NCBI GenBank assembly: GCA_964493015.1
Contig: CAZBLU010000003.1
Coordinates: 1 to 64,000, forward strand
Length of the DNA stretch: 64,000 nucleotides
Direction: 5' to 3'
Origin: Caldimicrobium sp964493015
GTDB lineage: Bacteria > Desulfobacterota > Thermodesulfobacteria > Thermodesulfobacteriales > Thermodesulfobacteriaceae
The notes beneath the pieces are model-generated. The model was not told the origin of the DNA. It did no database searches and saw nothing but the letters and a program-made list of their open reading frames with translations. Position numbers and translations under genes: made by a program. This document shows positions 24,038-33,008 of the stretch, piece after piece (position 1 is the stretch's first letter; each line of letters starts with the position of its first letter).

Positions 24038-25025
24038 AAATTGCCTCTCCTGCGGAAAATGCCTCCCCCAATGCCCAAGCTATCGCTTCTATCTCCAAGA
24101 AAGCTTCTCCCCAAGAGGTAGAAATTTCCTTTTATCTAAGGGGCTCTATTCCCCAAGCCTTGATTTTTGCCTTTTCTGTGAGAGATGCTCTAAAATTTGC
24201 CCTCAGGGTATTAGCTTTCCTAAGGCTTATCTTATTAAAAAGGCAAGGGAAAAGAAACCTCCTATTCCCCATCTCCAAGATTCTTTATATCTTTTAAAAT
24301 TTTTACCATTAAATCAAAATATTATCAAAGATTTCAAAGAAGAAATTTTACAAAATTTTAAGGAAGGGGACTTTTACATTTATTTGTCCTGCGGGCTGAA
24401 ACATCTCTATCCTGAAGCTTTTTTTAAATTTTTAGGGCTCTTGAAAAGGGAATCCCTAAGACCATGTATTCCCTCTGGGCAGAGCTGTTGTGGAATACCC
24501 TATCTGAGCTCTGGCTATATTGATGTGGTTAGGGACTATGCTAAAAATATCCTCCAAAAATTTGCAGAACCCAAACCCATAGTTACCTTTTGTGCTACCT
24601 GTTTTTGGGTGTTGAAAAGGGTTTATCCTCTTTTATTTGCTGAAGAGAAGGAAGGCGAGGCTTTTAAAGAGCTATCTCAAAGATGTTATTTTGTTTTTGA
24701 TTTTCTAAAAATTTTTTTACAAAAAAACATAGAGTTAGAAAACAAAAAGGAGATCCTTTATCATTTTCCATGTCATCTAAATTTTCCCTTGACTTCTGAG
24801 GAAAAAAATCTAAAAAATATATTAGGAGCTAAAGATTTTTGTTGTGGTTCAGCGAAGCTCTCCCTCTGGTTGAGAGGTTTTCAAAGAGAATATGCTAAAC
24901 TTTGGAAGGGTGAATTAATGGGTAAATTTTACTTGGCAACTTTATGCACAGGTTGCTATTTAAATTTTAGTTTTTTACTTAGGGAGCCTCCAAAGATCAT
25001 GCACTGGTTGGAGTTTCTCCTATGA
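24018..25025 (+). CDS. Iron-sulfur protein with CCG domains (GlcF/LutA/HdrD-like)
   Basis: Electron-transfer subunit of 335 aa. Two ferredoxin-type [4Fe-4S] motifs lie at the N-terminus (CLSCGKCLPQCP at ~9-20 and CLFCERCSKICP at ~52-63). Two cysteine-rich CCG segments follow (SCCGIPYLSSG near the middle, FCCGSAKLS near the end), each with upstream and downstream cysteines. This is the GlcF/LutA/HdrD layout, usually paired with an FAD-linked oxidase such as GlcD. No such oxidase is adjacent, so the donor is unknown. The ATG follows AAAGGAAAG. The next gene overlaps by 4 bases. Confidence 0.85.
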   Translation: MKVIGPENCLSCGKCLPQCPSYRFYLQESFSPRGRNFLLSKGLYSPSLDFCLFCERCSKICPQGISFPKAYLIKKAREKKPPIPHLQDSLYLLKFLPLNQNIIKDFKEEILQNFKEGDFYIYLSCGLKHLYPEAFFKFLGLLKRESLRPCIPSGQSCCGIPYLSSGYIDVVRDYAKNILQKFAEPKPIVTFCATCFWVLKRVYPLLFAEEKEGEAFKELSQRCYFVFDFLKIFLQKNIELENKKEILYHFPCHLNFPLTSEEKNLKNILGAKDFCCGSAKLSLWLRGFQREYAKLWKGELMGKFYLATLCTGCYLNFSFLLREPPKIMHWLEFLL

Positions 25026-25948
25026 GGGAATACCCTTCCTATCTAAAGTTATTGGAAAAAGGTGAACTTGAGCGAAGGATTGATGCTCTCTATGAATATA
25101 TGAGTCCCTGTAGGCTCTGTCCTCATGAATGCAAAGTGGATCGCCTAAAGGGTGAAAGGGGTTTTTGTAGAGTTGGAGCTAAGCCTGTGGTAGCAAGTTA
25201 TGGCCCCCATTTTGGAGAGGAAAGGCCTTTAGTTGGGACCTCTGGTTCAGGCACTATCTTTTTTACCTACTGTAATATGGCCTGTGTCTATTGCCAGAAC
25301 TGGGAAATAAGTCATTTAGGAGAGGGTGAGGAAATAGAGGTGGAGGATCTCGCGAAAATTATGCTAATTTTACAGGTATGGGGTTGTCATAATATTAATT
25401 TGGTTACTCCCACCCATCAGATCGCATTTATTGTGGAGGCCATAAAAAGGGCTGCAGAAAAGGGTTTATGCCTGCCCATTGTCTATAATTGTGGAGGATA
25501 TGAATCGGTAGAAACCTTAAAGCTTCTTGAGGACATAATTGATATCTATATGCCCGATATAAAATATATGGATGCCCAAGTGGCCTTAAGGCTTTCTAAG
25601 ATCAGAAATTATCCTGAGAGGGTGAAAGAGGCTGTCAAAGAGATGCATAGGCAGGTAGGGGACTTAGTGATAGAGGGAGGGATAGCTAAAAGAGGCTTGA
25701 TTATAAGGCATCTTGTTTTACCTGGGGATCTCTCTCAAACAGAGGAGGTCATTAAATTTGTAGCTGAGGAAGTCTCCCCTGATACCTATTTTAATCTTAT
25801 GGATCAATATAGGCCCTGTGGAGATGCTTGGAAATATCCTCCCCTTGATCGCAAAATCACTAAAGAAGAATGGAATAGAGCCCTTGGCTTAGCCTTCAAA
25901 TATGGACTTAAAAGGCTTGATGATAGAAGAGCCCGTTTCTGGGACTAA
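25022..25948 (+). CDS. Radical SAM protein, PflX/COG1313 family
   Basis: Radical SAM enzyme of 308 aa, related to pyruvate formate-lyase activases. The SAM cluster motif is CNMACVYCQN (~88-97). An additional N-terminal cysteine set (CRLCPHECKVDRLKGERGFC, ~30-49) is typical of this COG. No formate-lyase-type glycyl radical enzyme is visible nearby, so it is probably not a classical activase. The start ATG overlaps the preceding stop (ATGA), implying coupling to the Fe-S protein. The true reaction of this family is not known to me. Confidence 0.85.
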   Translation: MREYPSYLKLLEKGELERRIDALYEYMSPCRLCPHECKVDRLKGERGFCRVGAKPVVASYGPHFGEERPLVGTSGSGTIFFTYCNMACVYCQNWEISHLGEGEEIEVEDLAKIMLILQVWGCHNINLVTPTHQIAFIVEAIKRAAEKGLCLPIVYNCGGYESVETLKLLEDIIDIYMPDIKYMDAQVALRLSKIRNYPERVKEAVKEMHRQVGDLVIEGGIAKRGLIIRHLVLPGDLSQTEEVIKFVAEEVSPDTYFNLMDQYRPCGDAWKYPPLDRKITKEEWNRALGLAFKYGLKRLDDRRARFWD

Positions 25949-26579
25949 TATTTTTGTTATTGGAGACATTCACGGATGTTTCCGAGCCTTGGAAGCCATG
26001 TTGGAAAAATTACCTATAGCCTGGGGAGTAGATTATCTAATTTTTTTAGGAGATTATATTGATCGAGGGCCAGATTCCAGAAGGGTATTAGAGACCCTTC
26101 TGGAACTTAAAAAACTATATCCTGAGAGGGTCTTTCCTCTTAAGGGAAACCACGAATGGATGTTTGAAAGATATATGCAGGGTTTAGATGTAGAGGTCTT
26201 TCTTTACAATGGTGGTGGAGAAACTCTTAAAAATTATTTTGCAGGAGGGAAACTGCATATCCCTGAAGAGCATGTTAAGTTTGTGCAAGAACTGCCTCTC
26301 TATTTAGAACTTGGTCCCTATTTGTTTGTGCATGCAGGTATTAATCCCCAAAAAAAGTTAGAAGAACAAACTGAGGATGACCTTCTTTGGATTAGACAGA
26401 GTTTTTATTTAGCCGAAAAGAAATTTGAAAAGGTGGTCATTTTTGGACATACTCCTTTCCCAGAGGTGTTTATGCTTGAAGATAGGATTGGCTTAGATAC
26501 AGGATGTGTCTATGGAGGGAAACTATCTGCCCTTAAGCTTCCAGAAAGGGAGATTTTTCAAGTCTATTGTGGGAGGTAA
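25920..26579 (+). CDS. PPP-family serine/threonine phosphatase (metallophosphoesterase)
   Basis: Dimetal phosphatase of 219 aa related to PrpA/PrpB and ApaH. Motifs run GDIHG, GDYIDRGPDS, GNHEWM, then HAG and FGHTPF, which together are the PPP signature. I prefer the ATG at 25920, with AAAAGG 5 bases upstream; an ATG at 25902 lacks one. Both lie inside the end of the radical SAM gene. Substrates of bacterial members range from phosphoproteins to dinucleoside polyphosphates, so the target is open. Confidence 0.87.
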   Translation: MIEEPVSGTNIFVIGDIHGCFRALEAMLEKLPIAWGVDYLIFLGDYIDRGPDSRRVLETLLELKKLYPERVFPLKGNHEWMFERYMQGLDVEVFLYNGGGETLKNYFAGGKLHIPEEHVKFVQELPLYLELGPYLFVHAGINPQKKLEEQTEDDLLWIRQSFYLAEKKFEKVVIFGHTPFPEVFMLEDRIGLDTGCVYGGKLSALKLPEREIFQVYCGR

Positions 26580-26581
26580 TC

Positions 26582-27064
26582 ATGTCAGAGAAAAAGAAAC
26601 TTTCCTGGAGAGAGATTGATAAATTAAAGGATGCAAGCGGTCTGGCTAAACTGCGAAGAAAGGTAGAAAAGAGAGAGGGAACTACCCCAACGGAAGATAA
26701 AAAACTAAAGGAAAGATACCTAAAGGAATTAGATAAACTCTTCCACAAACGAGATGTAGAAAAGGAAGAATGGCTAAAAAAACTCCATCAGGCTGTAGGT
26801 AAAAAGGACTTTCAAAAGATCGCCCTCCTTTTTTATGAAAAATTCGGACTTCCTGAAGAGGGAAGGGATCTCATCCCTTTTTTTGATGTAGAAGTAAGAG
26901 AAATCGTCTTAGAGGTCTTGGAAAAGATAAGGGAAAACTTTGCTAAATTTTCTTTTACGGAAAAACAAGCAATCTTAGCCAAGTTAAAGGCTATCAATCT
27001 CTCTACTAAAGACGAATTTTTAGCCTATAAAAGTGAAAAACTCCTCAAAGAATTAACTCTTTAA
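26582..27064 (+). CDS. Hypothetical protein, 160 aa, Lys/Glu-rich
   Basis: I do not recognise a named family. The N-terminus (KKKLSWREIDKLKD) resembles a motif I have seen in uncharacterised proteins of sulfate reducers, but I cannot confirm it. It is highly charged, predicted helical throughout, without membrane segment or cysteine. The start is ATG 26582 with GGGAGGT 5 bases upstream; the reading frame extends 15 bases further, into that site. It overlaps nothing, but is 2 bases from both neighbours, so it belongs to the same transcript as the phosphatase and xer. Confidence 0.75.
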   Translation: MSEKKKLSWREIDKLKDASGLAKLRRKVEKREGTTPTEDKKLKERYLKELDKLFHKRDVEKEEWLKKLHQAVGKKDFQKIALLFYEKFGLPEEGRDLIPFFDVEVREIVLEVLEKIRENFAKFSFTEKQAILAKLKAINLSTKDEFLAYKSEKLLKELTL

Positions 27065-27066
27065 AG

Positions 27067-27966
27067 ATGACCTCTCACACACTGGTCCAGGAATTTCTTC
27101 TCTTTCTTCATGGACATAAAAATTATTCTCTCAATACCTTAAAGGCTTATGCTTCAGATTTAATAGATTTTCTAAATTTCTTGGAGAAAGAGTCTATAAA
27201 CCTTGAGGATTTAGATATGCATCATCTAAGAGATTATCTTAATTACCTAAAGGAGAGGGGTTTTAATCCCTTTTCTATAGCGAGGAAACTCTCAAGCCTT
27301 AAAAATTTTCTCCATTTCCTCTCAGAAGAGAGGGGACTACCAGTGGATTTCTATCATCTTCTTGAAAGCCCAAAGCTTCCCAAACGGCTTCCCAAGGTCT
27401 TGAGTTTAGAAGAAATTGAAAGGCTTCTTCAGGCTCCAGATTTAAGTGATCCCCTCGGGTTTAGGGATAGAACCATGCTTGAGCTTCTTTATGCTACAGG
27501 ATTAAGGGTTTCTGAGCTTATAGCCCTTAGGTTAGAGAATCTTAATTTGAGTTTAGGGCTCCTAAGGGTAGTGGGAAAGGGAGGGAAAGAAAGGATTGTT
27601 CCTGTGGGAGAGGTAGCTTTAGAGTTTTTAGAGAGATATTTACAGGAGGTGAGGCCCCTTTTATTAGGCACAAAGAGCAAAGACTTTCTCTTCCTAAGCC
27701 GAAGGGGTGCCCCTTTAACCAGGCAAAGATGTTGGCAGCTAATCAAGGGATATGCCTTGCAAGCAGGGTTAGATCCTTCCAAAATATCCCCTCACATCCT
27801 AAGACACTCCTTTGCTACTCATCTCTTGGAGGGAGGAGCTGATTTACGGGCTCTACAAGTTATGTTAGGGCATTCCAGTCTAATTACCACGCAGATATAT
27901 ACCCATTTAGACTTTTCCAAGATAAAGAAGGCCTATGAAAAATTTCATCCCCGGGCAAGGGAATGA
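27067..27966 (+). CDS. Tyrosine recombinase XerC/XerD
   Basis: Site-specific recombinase that resolves chromosome dimers at dif. At 299 aa it has the standard length, with a SAM-like core-binding domain (1-100) and a catalytic domain. The full active-site set is present: Arg147 (ATGLRVSE), Lys171 (VVGKGGKE), His243 and Arg246 (HILRHSFATH), His269 (LGHSS) and the nucleophile Tyr278. No partner recombinase and no integrase-like surroundings are seen, so it is a chromosomal Xer, not a mobile-element integrase. XerC and XerD cannot be told apart here. Confidence 0.93.
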   Translation: MTSHTLVQEFLLFLHGHKNYSLNTLKAYASDLIDFLNFLEKESINLEDLDMHHLRDYLNYLKERGFNPFSIARKLSSLKNFLHFLSEERGLPVDFYHLLESPKLPKRLPKVLSLEEIERLLQAPDLSDPLGFRDRTMLELLYATGLRVSELIALRLENLNLSLGLLRVVGKGGKERIVPVGEVALEFLERYLQEVRPLLLGTKSKDFLFLSRRGAPLTRQRCWQLIKGYALQAGLDPSKISPHILRHSFATHLLEGGADLRALQVMLGHSSLITTQIYTHLDFSKIKKAYEKFHPRARE

Positions 27967-29216
27967 AAACTTTGGACTATCCCTGGAGTAAATTTTCCCT
28001 AAGACTTAAAGTTCCAGAGAAAGTTTTTCTCTTTTTGGAGAAGGCTAAATCTTTGGCGAAAAGGTCAGGATTCTTTCTTTACCTTGCAGGTGGACCTGTA
28101 AGAGATGTCCTTTTAGGTAGAGAGGTCAAGGACTTAGATTTGGTGCTTCAGGGTAACTGGGAAGAGCTTTTGGCTAATCTTCTCAAAGAGACAGAGGCTA
28201 TGGTCAAATTTAGGTCGCAGTTCCTCACTTACAAGATACTTTTTGCTGATGGATTTACCTTAGATCTGGTTACGGCAAGAAAGGAGGTCTATAAAGAGCC
28301 AGCAAGTTTGCCTGAGGTCTCTCCAGGAACATACCTTGATGATATCATGAGGAGAGACTTTACCATCAATTCCCTTATCTATGGCCTTACTCCTCCCCAG
28401 GAAGAAAGAATAGTAGATTTACTTTCAGGAACTGAGGATCTCCAAAAGGGGCTCTTAAGACCATTACACATAAAATCCTTTGTGGAAGATCCTACAAGGG
28501 CTTTTAGAGGGGTGCGCTATAAAGTTAGGTTTTCTTTTCGTTATTCTGAGGATTTTTTTTTAGCCCTTACTGAGGGGGACAAGTTTTCCTCCTTCAAAAA
28601 GCTCTCTCCTTCCAGGCTTTCTCAGGAGTTAAAGCTCTTTGTCACTAAAGAACCCTTGGCTAATATTTCTCTACTTTGTAGAGAGCTCCAAGAGGTTAAG
28701 CTCCTAAAGAGGGTTGATCTCCAAGTAAAAGAGATTGCTGAAGAGGATTTTATCTTGATGAAAAGAGCAAAAGAAGAACTTAAGGCCTCAGATTTTGAAA
28801 GATTTTTTCTCCTCTTTTTAGTGAAGATAGAGGAAAAGACCCTTAGACGGCTAAATTTTCCCGAAGAAGAGATTAATAAAATGCTTGAATACTATAGAAA
28901 GTTTCAAGAAGGTTCCTTTCTCCAAGACCTTCCCCTTCTTGAAAAGGTTGAGTTTTTAGAAAGGATTCCTCCATATTTTTTATTCCGCTTGGCTTTAGAG
29001 AAAAAAGGGAGAGAAATAGTGATGGCTTTTTGGGATAAGTGGAGGCATCTTAAGCCAGCTTTGAAGGGCAAAGATCTATTAGCTATGGGTGTTAAGGAGG
29101 GGAAAAAAATAGGAGAGATTTTGAGAGAGATTAGAAGGGCTAAACTTGAGGGGAAGATCCACAGTTTAGAAGAGGAGAAAATCTTGGCTAAAAACTTGAT
29201 TTTTCTGGAAGATTAA
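27963..29216 (+). CDS. tRNA nucleotidyltransferase / poly(A) polymerase family protein
   Basis: Class II nucleotidyltransferase that adds or repairs the tRNA 3' CCA end. The head has LAGGPVRDVLLGREVKDLDLV, given in part as GGPVRDVLLG plus DLD, the catalytic aspartates (~43-60). The RRDFTINSL motif (~129) and the VEDPTRAFRGVRYKVRF segment follow. At 417 aa it has normal length. A split A-adding/CC-adding pair, as in Aquifex, cannot be excluded without the rest of the genome. Overlaps xer by 4 bases (ATGA). Confidence 0.88.
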   Translation: MKTLDYPWSKFSLRLKVPEKVFLFLEKAKSLAKRSGFFLYLAGGPVRDVLLGREVKDLDLVLQGNWEELLANLLKETEAMVKFRSQFLTYKILFADGFTLDLVTARKEVYKEPASLPEVSPGTYLDDIMRRDFTINSLIYGLTPPQEERIVDLLSGTEDLQKGLLRPLHIKSFVEDPTRAFRGVRYKVRFSFRYSEDFFLALTEGDKFSSFKKLSPSRLSQELKLFVTKEPLANISLLCRELQEVKLLKRVDLQVKEIAEEDFILMKRAKEELKASDFERFFLLFLVKIEEKTLRRLNFPEEEINKMLEYYRKFQEGSFLQDLPLLEKVEFLERIPPYFLFRLALEKKGREIVMAFWDKWRHLKPALKGKDLLAMGVKEGKKIGEILREIRRAKLEGKIHSLEEEKILAKNLIFLED

Positions 29217-29256
29217 GATAAATTAAAGAATATTCTTTAGCAAAAGAGGTTGTCTT

Positions 29257-30891
29257 ATGGAGAATTTTGCCGAAATTTTGGAGAACTATTTTCAAGAGAG
29301 GACTTATGAGGTAGGGGACCAAGTTGAGGGCCCTATTGTTAAAATTGGGAGAAACTATGCCCTTGTGGATATAGGCACCAAAAAGGAAGCTGCTCTACCT
29401 TTGGAGGAGCTTAAAGATCTTGAAGGGAATTTAATTTTTAATTTAGGTGATAGGGTAAGGGCTATTGTAGTCAAAAGGATTTCTCAAGAAGACCAGTTTT
29501 TACTCTCAACCCGCAAGATTTTAGAGGAAGAGGCCTTAAAAAGGCTAAAAGAGGCCTTTGAAAAAGGAGATCCTATTGAGGTAAAGCTTTCTAAACCTGT
29601 AAAGGGTGGCTATGAAGTTATTTATGAAGGTCTTATCAAGGGTTTTTTGCCTCAGTCTCAACTTTTAAGATCTCAAAGTAGCGAAGGTTCAGAGAGAATA
29701 AAGGTTCTCTTGCTAAAGTTAAATGAGAGGTCCTTTGTGGCCTCTCAACGGGCTTATCAGCAAAGGGAGAGAGAATTAAAACTAAAGGAGCTGGAGAGAA
29801 AAATTCAGGAAGGAGAGATATTAGAGGGTAAAGTTAAAGGTGCTGTAAAAGGTGGTTTTCTCCTTGATTTTGATGGGCTTATCACAGGCTTTTTGCCCCT
29901 ATCTGAGGTTACAAGAAGGAGACTCCGATCTGGCGAGAGCTATTTAGCTGAAGGTGACCAGATAGCTGTGAAGGTTTTAGAGTGGGATCCCGAGAAAAGA
30001 AAATTAAAGGTAAGTCATAAGGTCCTTGAGCCTGATCCCTGGGAGAGGGTGGAAGATCGTTATGGGCCTGATCAGAGGGTTAAAGGGAGGGTAGTAAAGA
30101 TAGAAAATTTTGGTGCCTTTGTGGAAATTGAGCCTGGCCTTGAAGGTCTTCTTCCGGCAAGCGAGATTTCCTGGAAAAAAGGCCTTAAACCTAAGGATAT
30201 CTTACAAGAGGGAGATCTAATTGAGGCTATAATTACGGAGCTAAATCCCCAGGAAAGAAAACTAATTCTAAGTTTGAGGAGATTAGAAGAAAATCCCTGG
30301 GAGACTGTGGCCAAAGAGCTTAGGGTAGGGGATATCGTGGAGGGCCCTATTAAGACAGTAACTGATTTTGGGCTTTTTGTGGAAATCAGGGAGGGAGTGG
30401 ATGGTTTTATTCATATTTCCCAAGTCTCCTGGGATAGGGTGGAGGATCTTAAATCACTTTTTAAGGTAGGAGATTTAATAAAGGCTAAGGTAATAGAATT
30501 TAATCCTGAGACTAAAAGGTTAGCTCTGAGTATAAGGGAACTAAAGCCAAATCCCTGGATAGAATTTTCTCAGAGACACAAGGTAGGAGAAGAAATTGAA
30601 GGAGAGATAAAAAAAGAGGTGCCAGGTAAAGGATATTTACTAAGAATTGAGGAAGGGATTACGGGCTTTCTGCCCATGCGTGAATTAGCGGAGACGAGAA
30701 AAAGCAAAGCACTTAGAGAGGGAGAGAGGGTAAAGGGAATCATAATTACCTTAGATCCTGAGCGAAAAAGATTATGGGTATCTGAAAAGGCTTATATCTT
30801 GAAAGAGGAAAAAGCTGAGGTTTTGGCCTATCAAGGAAAGGTTAGCCAGGAGTCCTCAAAAGGGCTCTCTAAGATCAAAATAGAACTTTAA
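29257..30891 (+). CDS. rpsA: 30S ribosomal protein S1
   Basis: Ribosomal protein that binds and unfolds mRNA at initiation. Six S1 RNA-binding repeats are visible, starting near residues 17, 103, 187, 272, 357 and 443; repeats 4 and 5 are the most canonical (KIENFGAFVEIEPGLEGLLP and TVTDFGLFVEIREGVDGFIH). At 544 aa it is the full proteobacterial-type length. It is followed by sppA and the IHF-containing fusion gene, a known neighbourhood (rpsA-sppA-ihfB) in Desulfobacterota-type genomes. Confidence 0.95.
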   Translation: MENFAEILENYFQERTYEVGDQVEGPIVKIGRNYALVDIGTKKEAALPLEELKDLEGNLIFNLGDRVRAIVVKRISQEDQFLLSTRKILEEEALKRLKEAFEKGDPIEVKLSKPVKGGYEVIYEGLIKGFLPQSQLLRSQSSEGSERIKVLLLKLNERSFVASQRAYQQRERELKLKELERKIQEGEILEGKVKGAVKGGFLLDFDGLITGFLPLSEVTRRRLRSGESYLAEGDQIAVKVLEWDPEKRKLKVSHKVLEPDPWERVEDRYGPDQRVKGRVVKIENFGAFVEIEPGLEGLLPASEISWKKGLKPKDILQEGDLIEAIITELNPQERKLILSLRRLEENPWETVAKELRVGDIVEGPIKTVTDFGLFVEIREGVDGFIHISQVSWDRVEDLKSLFKVGDLIKAKVIEFNPETKRLALSIRELKPNPWIEFSQRHKVGEEIEGEIKKEVPGKGYLLRIEEGITGFLPMRELAETRKSKALREGERVKGIIITLDPERKRLWVSEKAYILKEEKAEVLAYQGKVSQESSKGLSKIKIEL

Positions 30892-30899
30892 GTAAATAT

Positions 30900-31775
30900 A
30901 TGAAAAGACCTTGGCTTGTCTATGGGCTTGCCTTTGTGGGAGGATTAGTAGTTTTTATCCTTTTCCTGAGTTTATTCTTTTCCTTTATTATAGCCCTGAA
31001 GGATAAAGGGTTTGGTAGACCTAAGATAGGAGTTCTTGAGATTAAGGGGGTCATCCTTGAGGCTGAGCCTTATTTGTCACTACTTCGTGAATTAAGGGAA
31101 AGGAGGGATATTAAGGCCGTGGTTTTGCGAATAGATTCCCCTGGTGGGGCCATAGGCCCTGTGCAGGAGCTTTTTGAAGAGTTGAAGGTCCTTAAAAAAT
31201 TTAAGCCACTTGTGGTGTCTATGGGGGGAGTTGCTGCTTCAGGAGGGCTTTATCTTGCTCTCCCAGGTCACAAAATCTTTGCTAATCCAGGGACTATCAC
31301 GGGAAGCATCGGGGTCATGATCCAACTACCCAATTTAGAGAAACTTATGGAGAAGATAGGTGTCTCTACAGAGGTAATCAAAAGTGGTGAATTTAAAGAT
31401 ACTGGTTCTACCTTCAGAAGACTTTCCTCTGAAGAGAAAAGATATCTCCAGGAAAAGGTTAATTCTTTACATGAGCAGTTTGTGAGAGCAATTGTGGAGG
31501 AAAGAAGGCTATCTCCTGAGAAGGTGAGGGCTTTGGCCAATGGAAAGATTTACACAGGAGAAGAGGCTAAGAAGCTTGGTCTCGTTGATGAGTTAGGAAA
31601 TCTCTCAAGGGCTCTGGAAGTTGCTCAAGAGATGGCAGGTCTCAAAAAAGCAGAGATTTATATGCTACCCCCCAAAAAGGGTCTTCTTACCAAGCTCTTT
31701 GAGGAAAAACTGGATCTTAATTCAAAATTAATTGACCCCTTTAATTTCAGGGCCCTCTATCTATTAAAAAATTAA
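30900..31775 (+). CDS. sppA: Signal peptide peptidase SppA (short form)
   Basis: Membrane-bound serine protease that degrades cleaved signal peptides. One N-terminal membrane helix (~10-32) anchors a ClpP-like domain. Catalytic Ser114 lies in MGGVAASGGLY and Lys166 in KSGEFKD, 52 residues apart as in B. subtilis SppA. The RIDSPGGAIG motif and GSIGVM are also present. At 291 aa it is the single-domain form. It is 8 bases downstream of rpsA and 9 bases upstream of the IHF-Ppx fusion, suggesting one transcript. Confidence 0.92.
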   Translation: MKRPWLVYGLAFVGGLVVFILFLSLFFSFIIALKDKGFGRPKIGVLEIKGVILEAEPYLSLLRELRERRDIKAVVLRIDSPGGAIGPVQELFEELKVLKKFKPLVVSMGGVAASGGLYLALPGHKIFANPGTITGSIGVMIQLPNLEKLMEKIGVSTEVIKSGEFKDTGSTFRRLSSEEKRYLQEKVNSLHEQFVRAIVEERRLSPEKVRALANGKIYTGEEAKKLGLVDELGNLSRALEVAQEMAGLKKAEIYMLPPKKGLLTKLFEEKLDLNSKLIDPFNFRALYLLKN

Positions 31776-31784
31776 TTTAATTTT

Positions 31785-32984
31785 ATGACTAAAAGAGAGT
31801 TAAGCGAAAAGCTTAAGGGACATTTTCCAGAGCTGGAAGATAAAGACTTAGCCTTTATTGTTGATCAGATCTTTGATATTTTAGCTCTCTCTCTTAAAAA
31901 AGGTATTACCATTGAGTTAAGAGATTTTGGGGTTTTTAAACTTTCCAAGGCCAAGTCCTATCTATTTAAGAATCCTAAAAATCAACAAAACTATTATTTG
32001 AAAGGCAAGGTAAGGGCAGTTTTCCAAATGGGCAAAGAGTTGCGGGAGAGGCTAAATACCCCTTTCTTGGCTTCCTTTGATTTGGGCACACAAACCTTTA
32101 GGATGCTTTTGGGTAAATATGTGGGAGGAGAAATCTATTTTTTGCAAAGTTTCCGAGAAAATGTGCGTTTAGGGGAAGGACTTGTTGAGAGTGGAAAAAT
32201 TTCCGAAGTGGCTATGGCAAGGGCTCTTGCTGCCCTTCAAAATCTAAAAGCCATCATGGATAAATTTGAGGTGAGAGACTACTATGCAGTAGGAACGGCC
32301 GTTTTCAGAAAGGCTGAGAATGCCTCTTTACTTTTAGAGCAAATAGAGGAGAAGTTTGGTTTAAAAGTAGAGGTTTTAACTCCCGAAAAGGAGGCAGAGC
32401 TTACCTTAGAAGGAATACTCTTTGGCTTGAAAAAGTTAGGGCTTCCTCTAAGGGACTTATTAATTGTTGATCTTGGTGGCGGGTCTACCGAGTTTATCTT
32501 TATCAGAGAGGGCAAGGTTGTGAAGATAATTAGTCTTGATATAGGGGTAGTGGCACTTAGAGATCTCTTCAAACTGCGTTATCCTGTTACTAAGAAGACC
32601 TTACAATCTCTCAAAGAATATGTTAGAGATCAGCTTAAAGTCCTTCCCATGGAAAGATTTGAAAAAATAGTAATAACAGGTGGATCAGCCAGTCTTTTAG
32701 GAAGTCTTGATTTGAAGTTAACAAAATACGATCCTCAAAGATTGCATGGACATAAGGTTAGTTTTGATAGACTTGAAAAGCACATTGCTAAGCTTAGTGA
32801 TTTGACCTTGCCGAGGATTCGGAATGTCAAGGGGATGGAGGAGGGAAGAGAGGATATTGCTTTGCCAGGGTTAGTTGTTTATTCTGAGATCCTCAATAGA
32901 TTTGGAGGAGAGGAATTAATTATTAGTGAATTCGGAATATTAGAGGCATCTTTACTTTCCTTGCTTAGGCAGTATAATAAATAG
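31785..32984 (+). CDS. Fusion of an IHF/HU-like DNA-binding domain with a Ppx/GppA phosphatase
   Basis: One uninterrupted 399-aa frame joins two normally separate proteins. Residues 1-92 are a complete IHF-beta/HU domain: MTKRELSEKL start, IELRDFGVFKL, the DNA-bending arm with the intercalating proline context FKNPK, and the classic end GKELRERLN. Residues ~94-399 are a complete Ppx/GppA enzyme: FDLGTQTFRML, GTAVFRKAEN, the catalytic-Glu segment EKEAELTLEG, VDLGGGSTEFI and VITGGSASLLG. That family hydrolyses polyphosphate or pppGpp. The upstream genes rpsA-sppA usually precede a stand-alone ihfB, so ihfB appears fused to its downstream neighbour. No internal start with a ribosome-binding site is evident at the junction. 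A DNA-tethered phosphatase is inference. Confidence 0.9.
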   Translation: MTKRELSEKLKGHFPELEDKDLAFIVDQIFDILALSLKKGITIELRDFGVFKLSKAKSYLFKNPKNQQNYYLKGKVRAVFQMGKELRERLNTPFLASFDLGTQTFRMLLGKYVGGEIYFLQSFRENVRLGEGLVESGKISEVAMARALAALQNLKAIMDKFEVRDYYAVGTAVFRKAENASLLLEQIEEKFGLKVEVLTPEKEAELTLEGILFGLKKLGLPLRDLLIVDLGGGSTEFIFIREGKVVKIISLDIGVVALRDLFKLRYPVTKKTLQSLKEYVRDQLKVLPMERFEKIVITGGSASLLGSLDLKLTKYDPQRLHGHKVSFDRLEKHIAKLSDLTLPRIRNVKGMEEGREDIALPGLVVYSEILNRFGGEELIISEFGILEASLLSLLRQYNK

Positions 32985-33008
32985 ATAAAAATTTTTCAAG
33001 GGGTTAAG

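Noticed and set aside
27067..27966. Phage or integron integrase
   Set aside because: Length, motifs and housekeeping neighbours fit a chromosomal Xer; no att sites or phage genes nearby.
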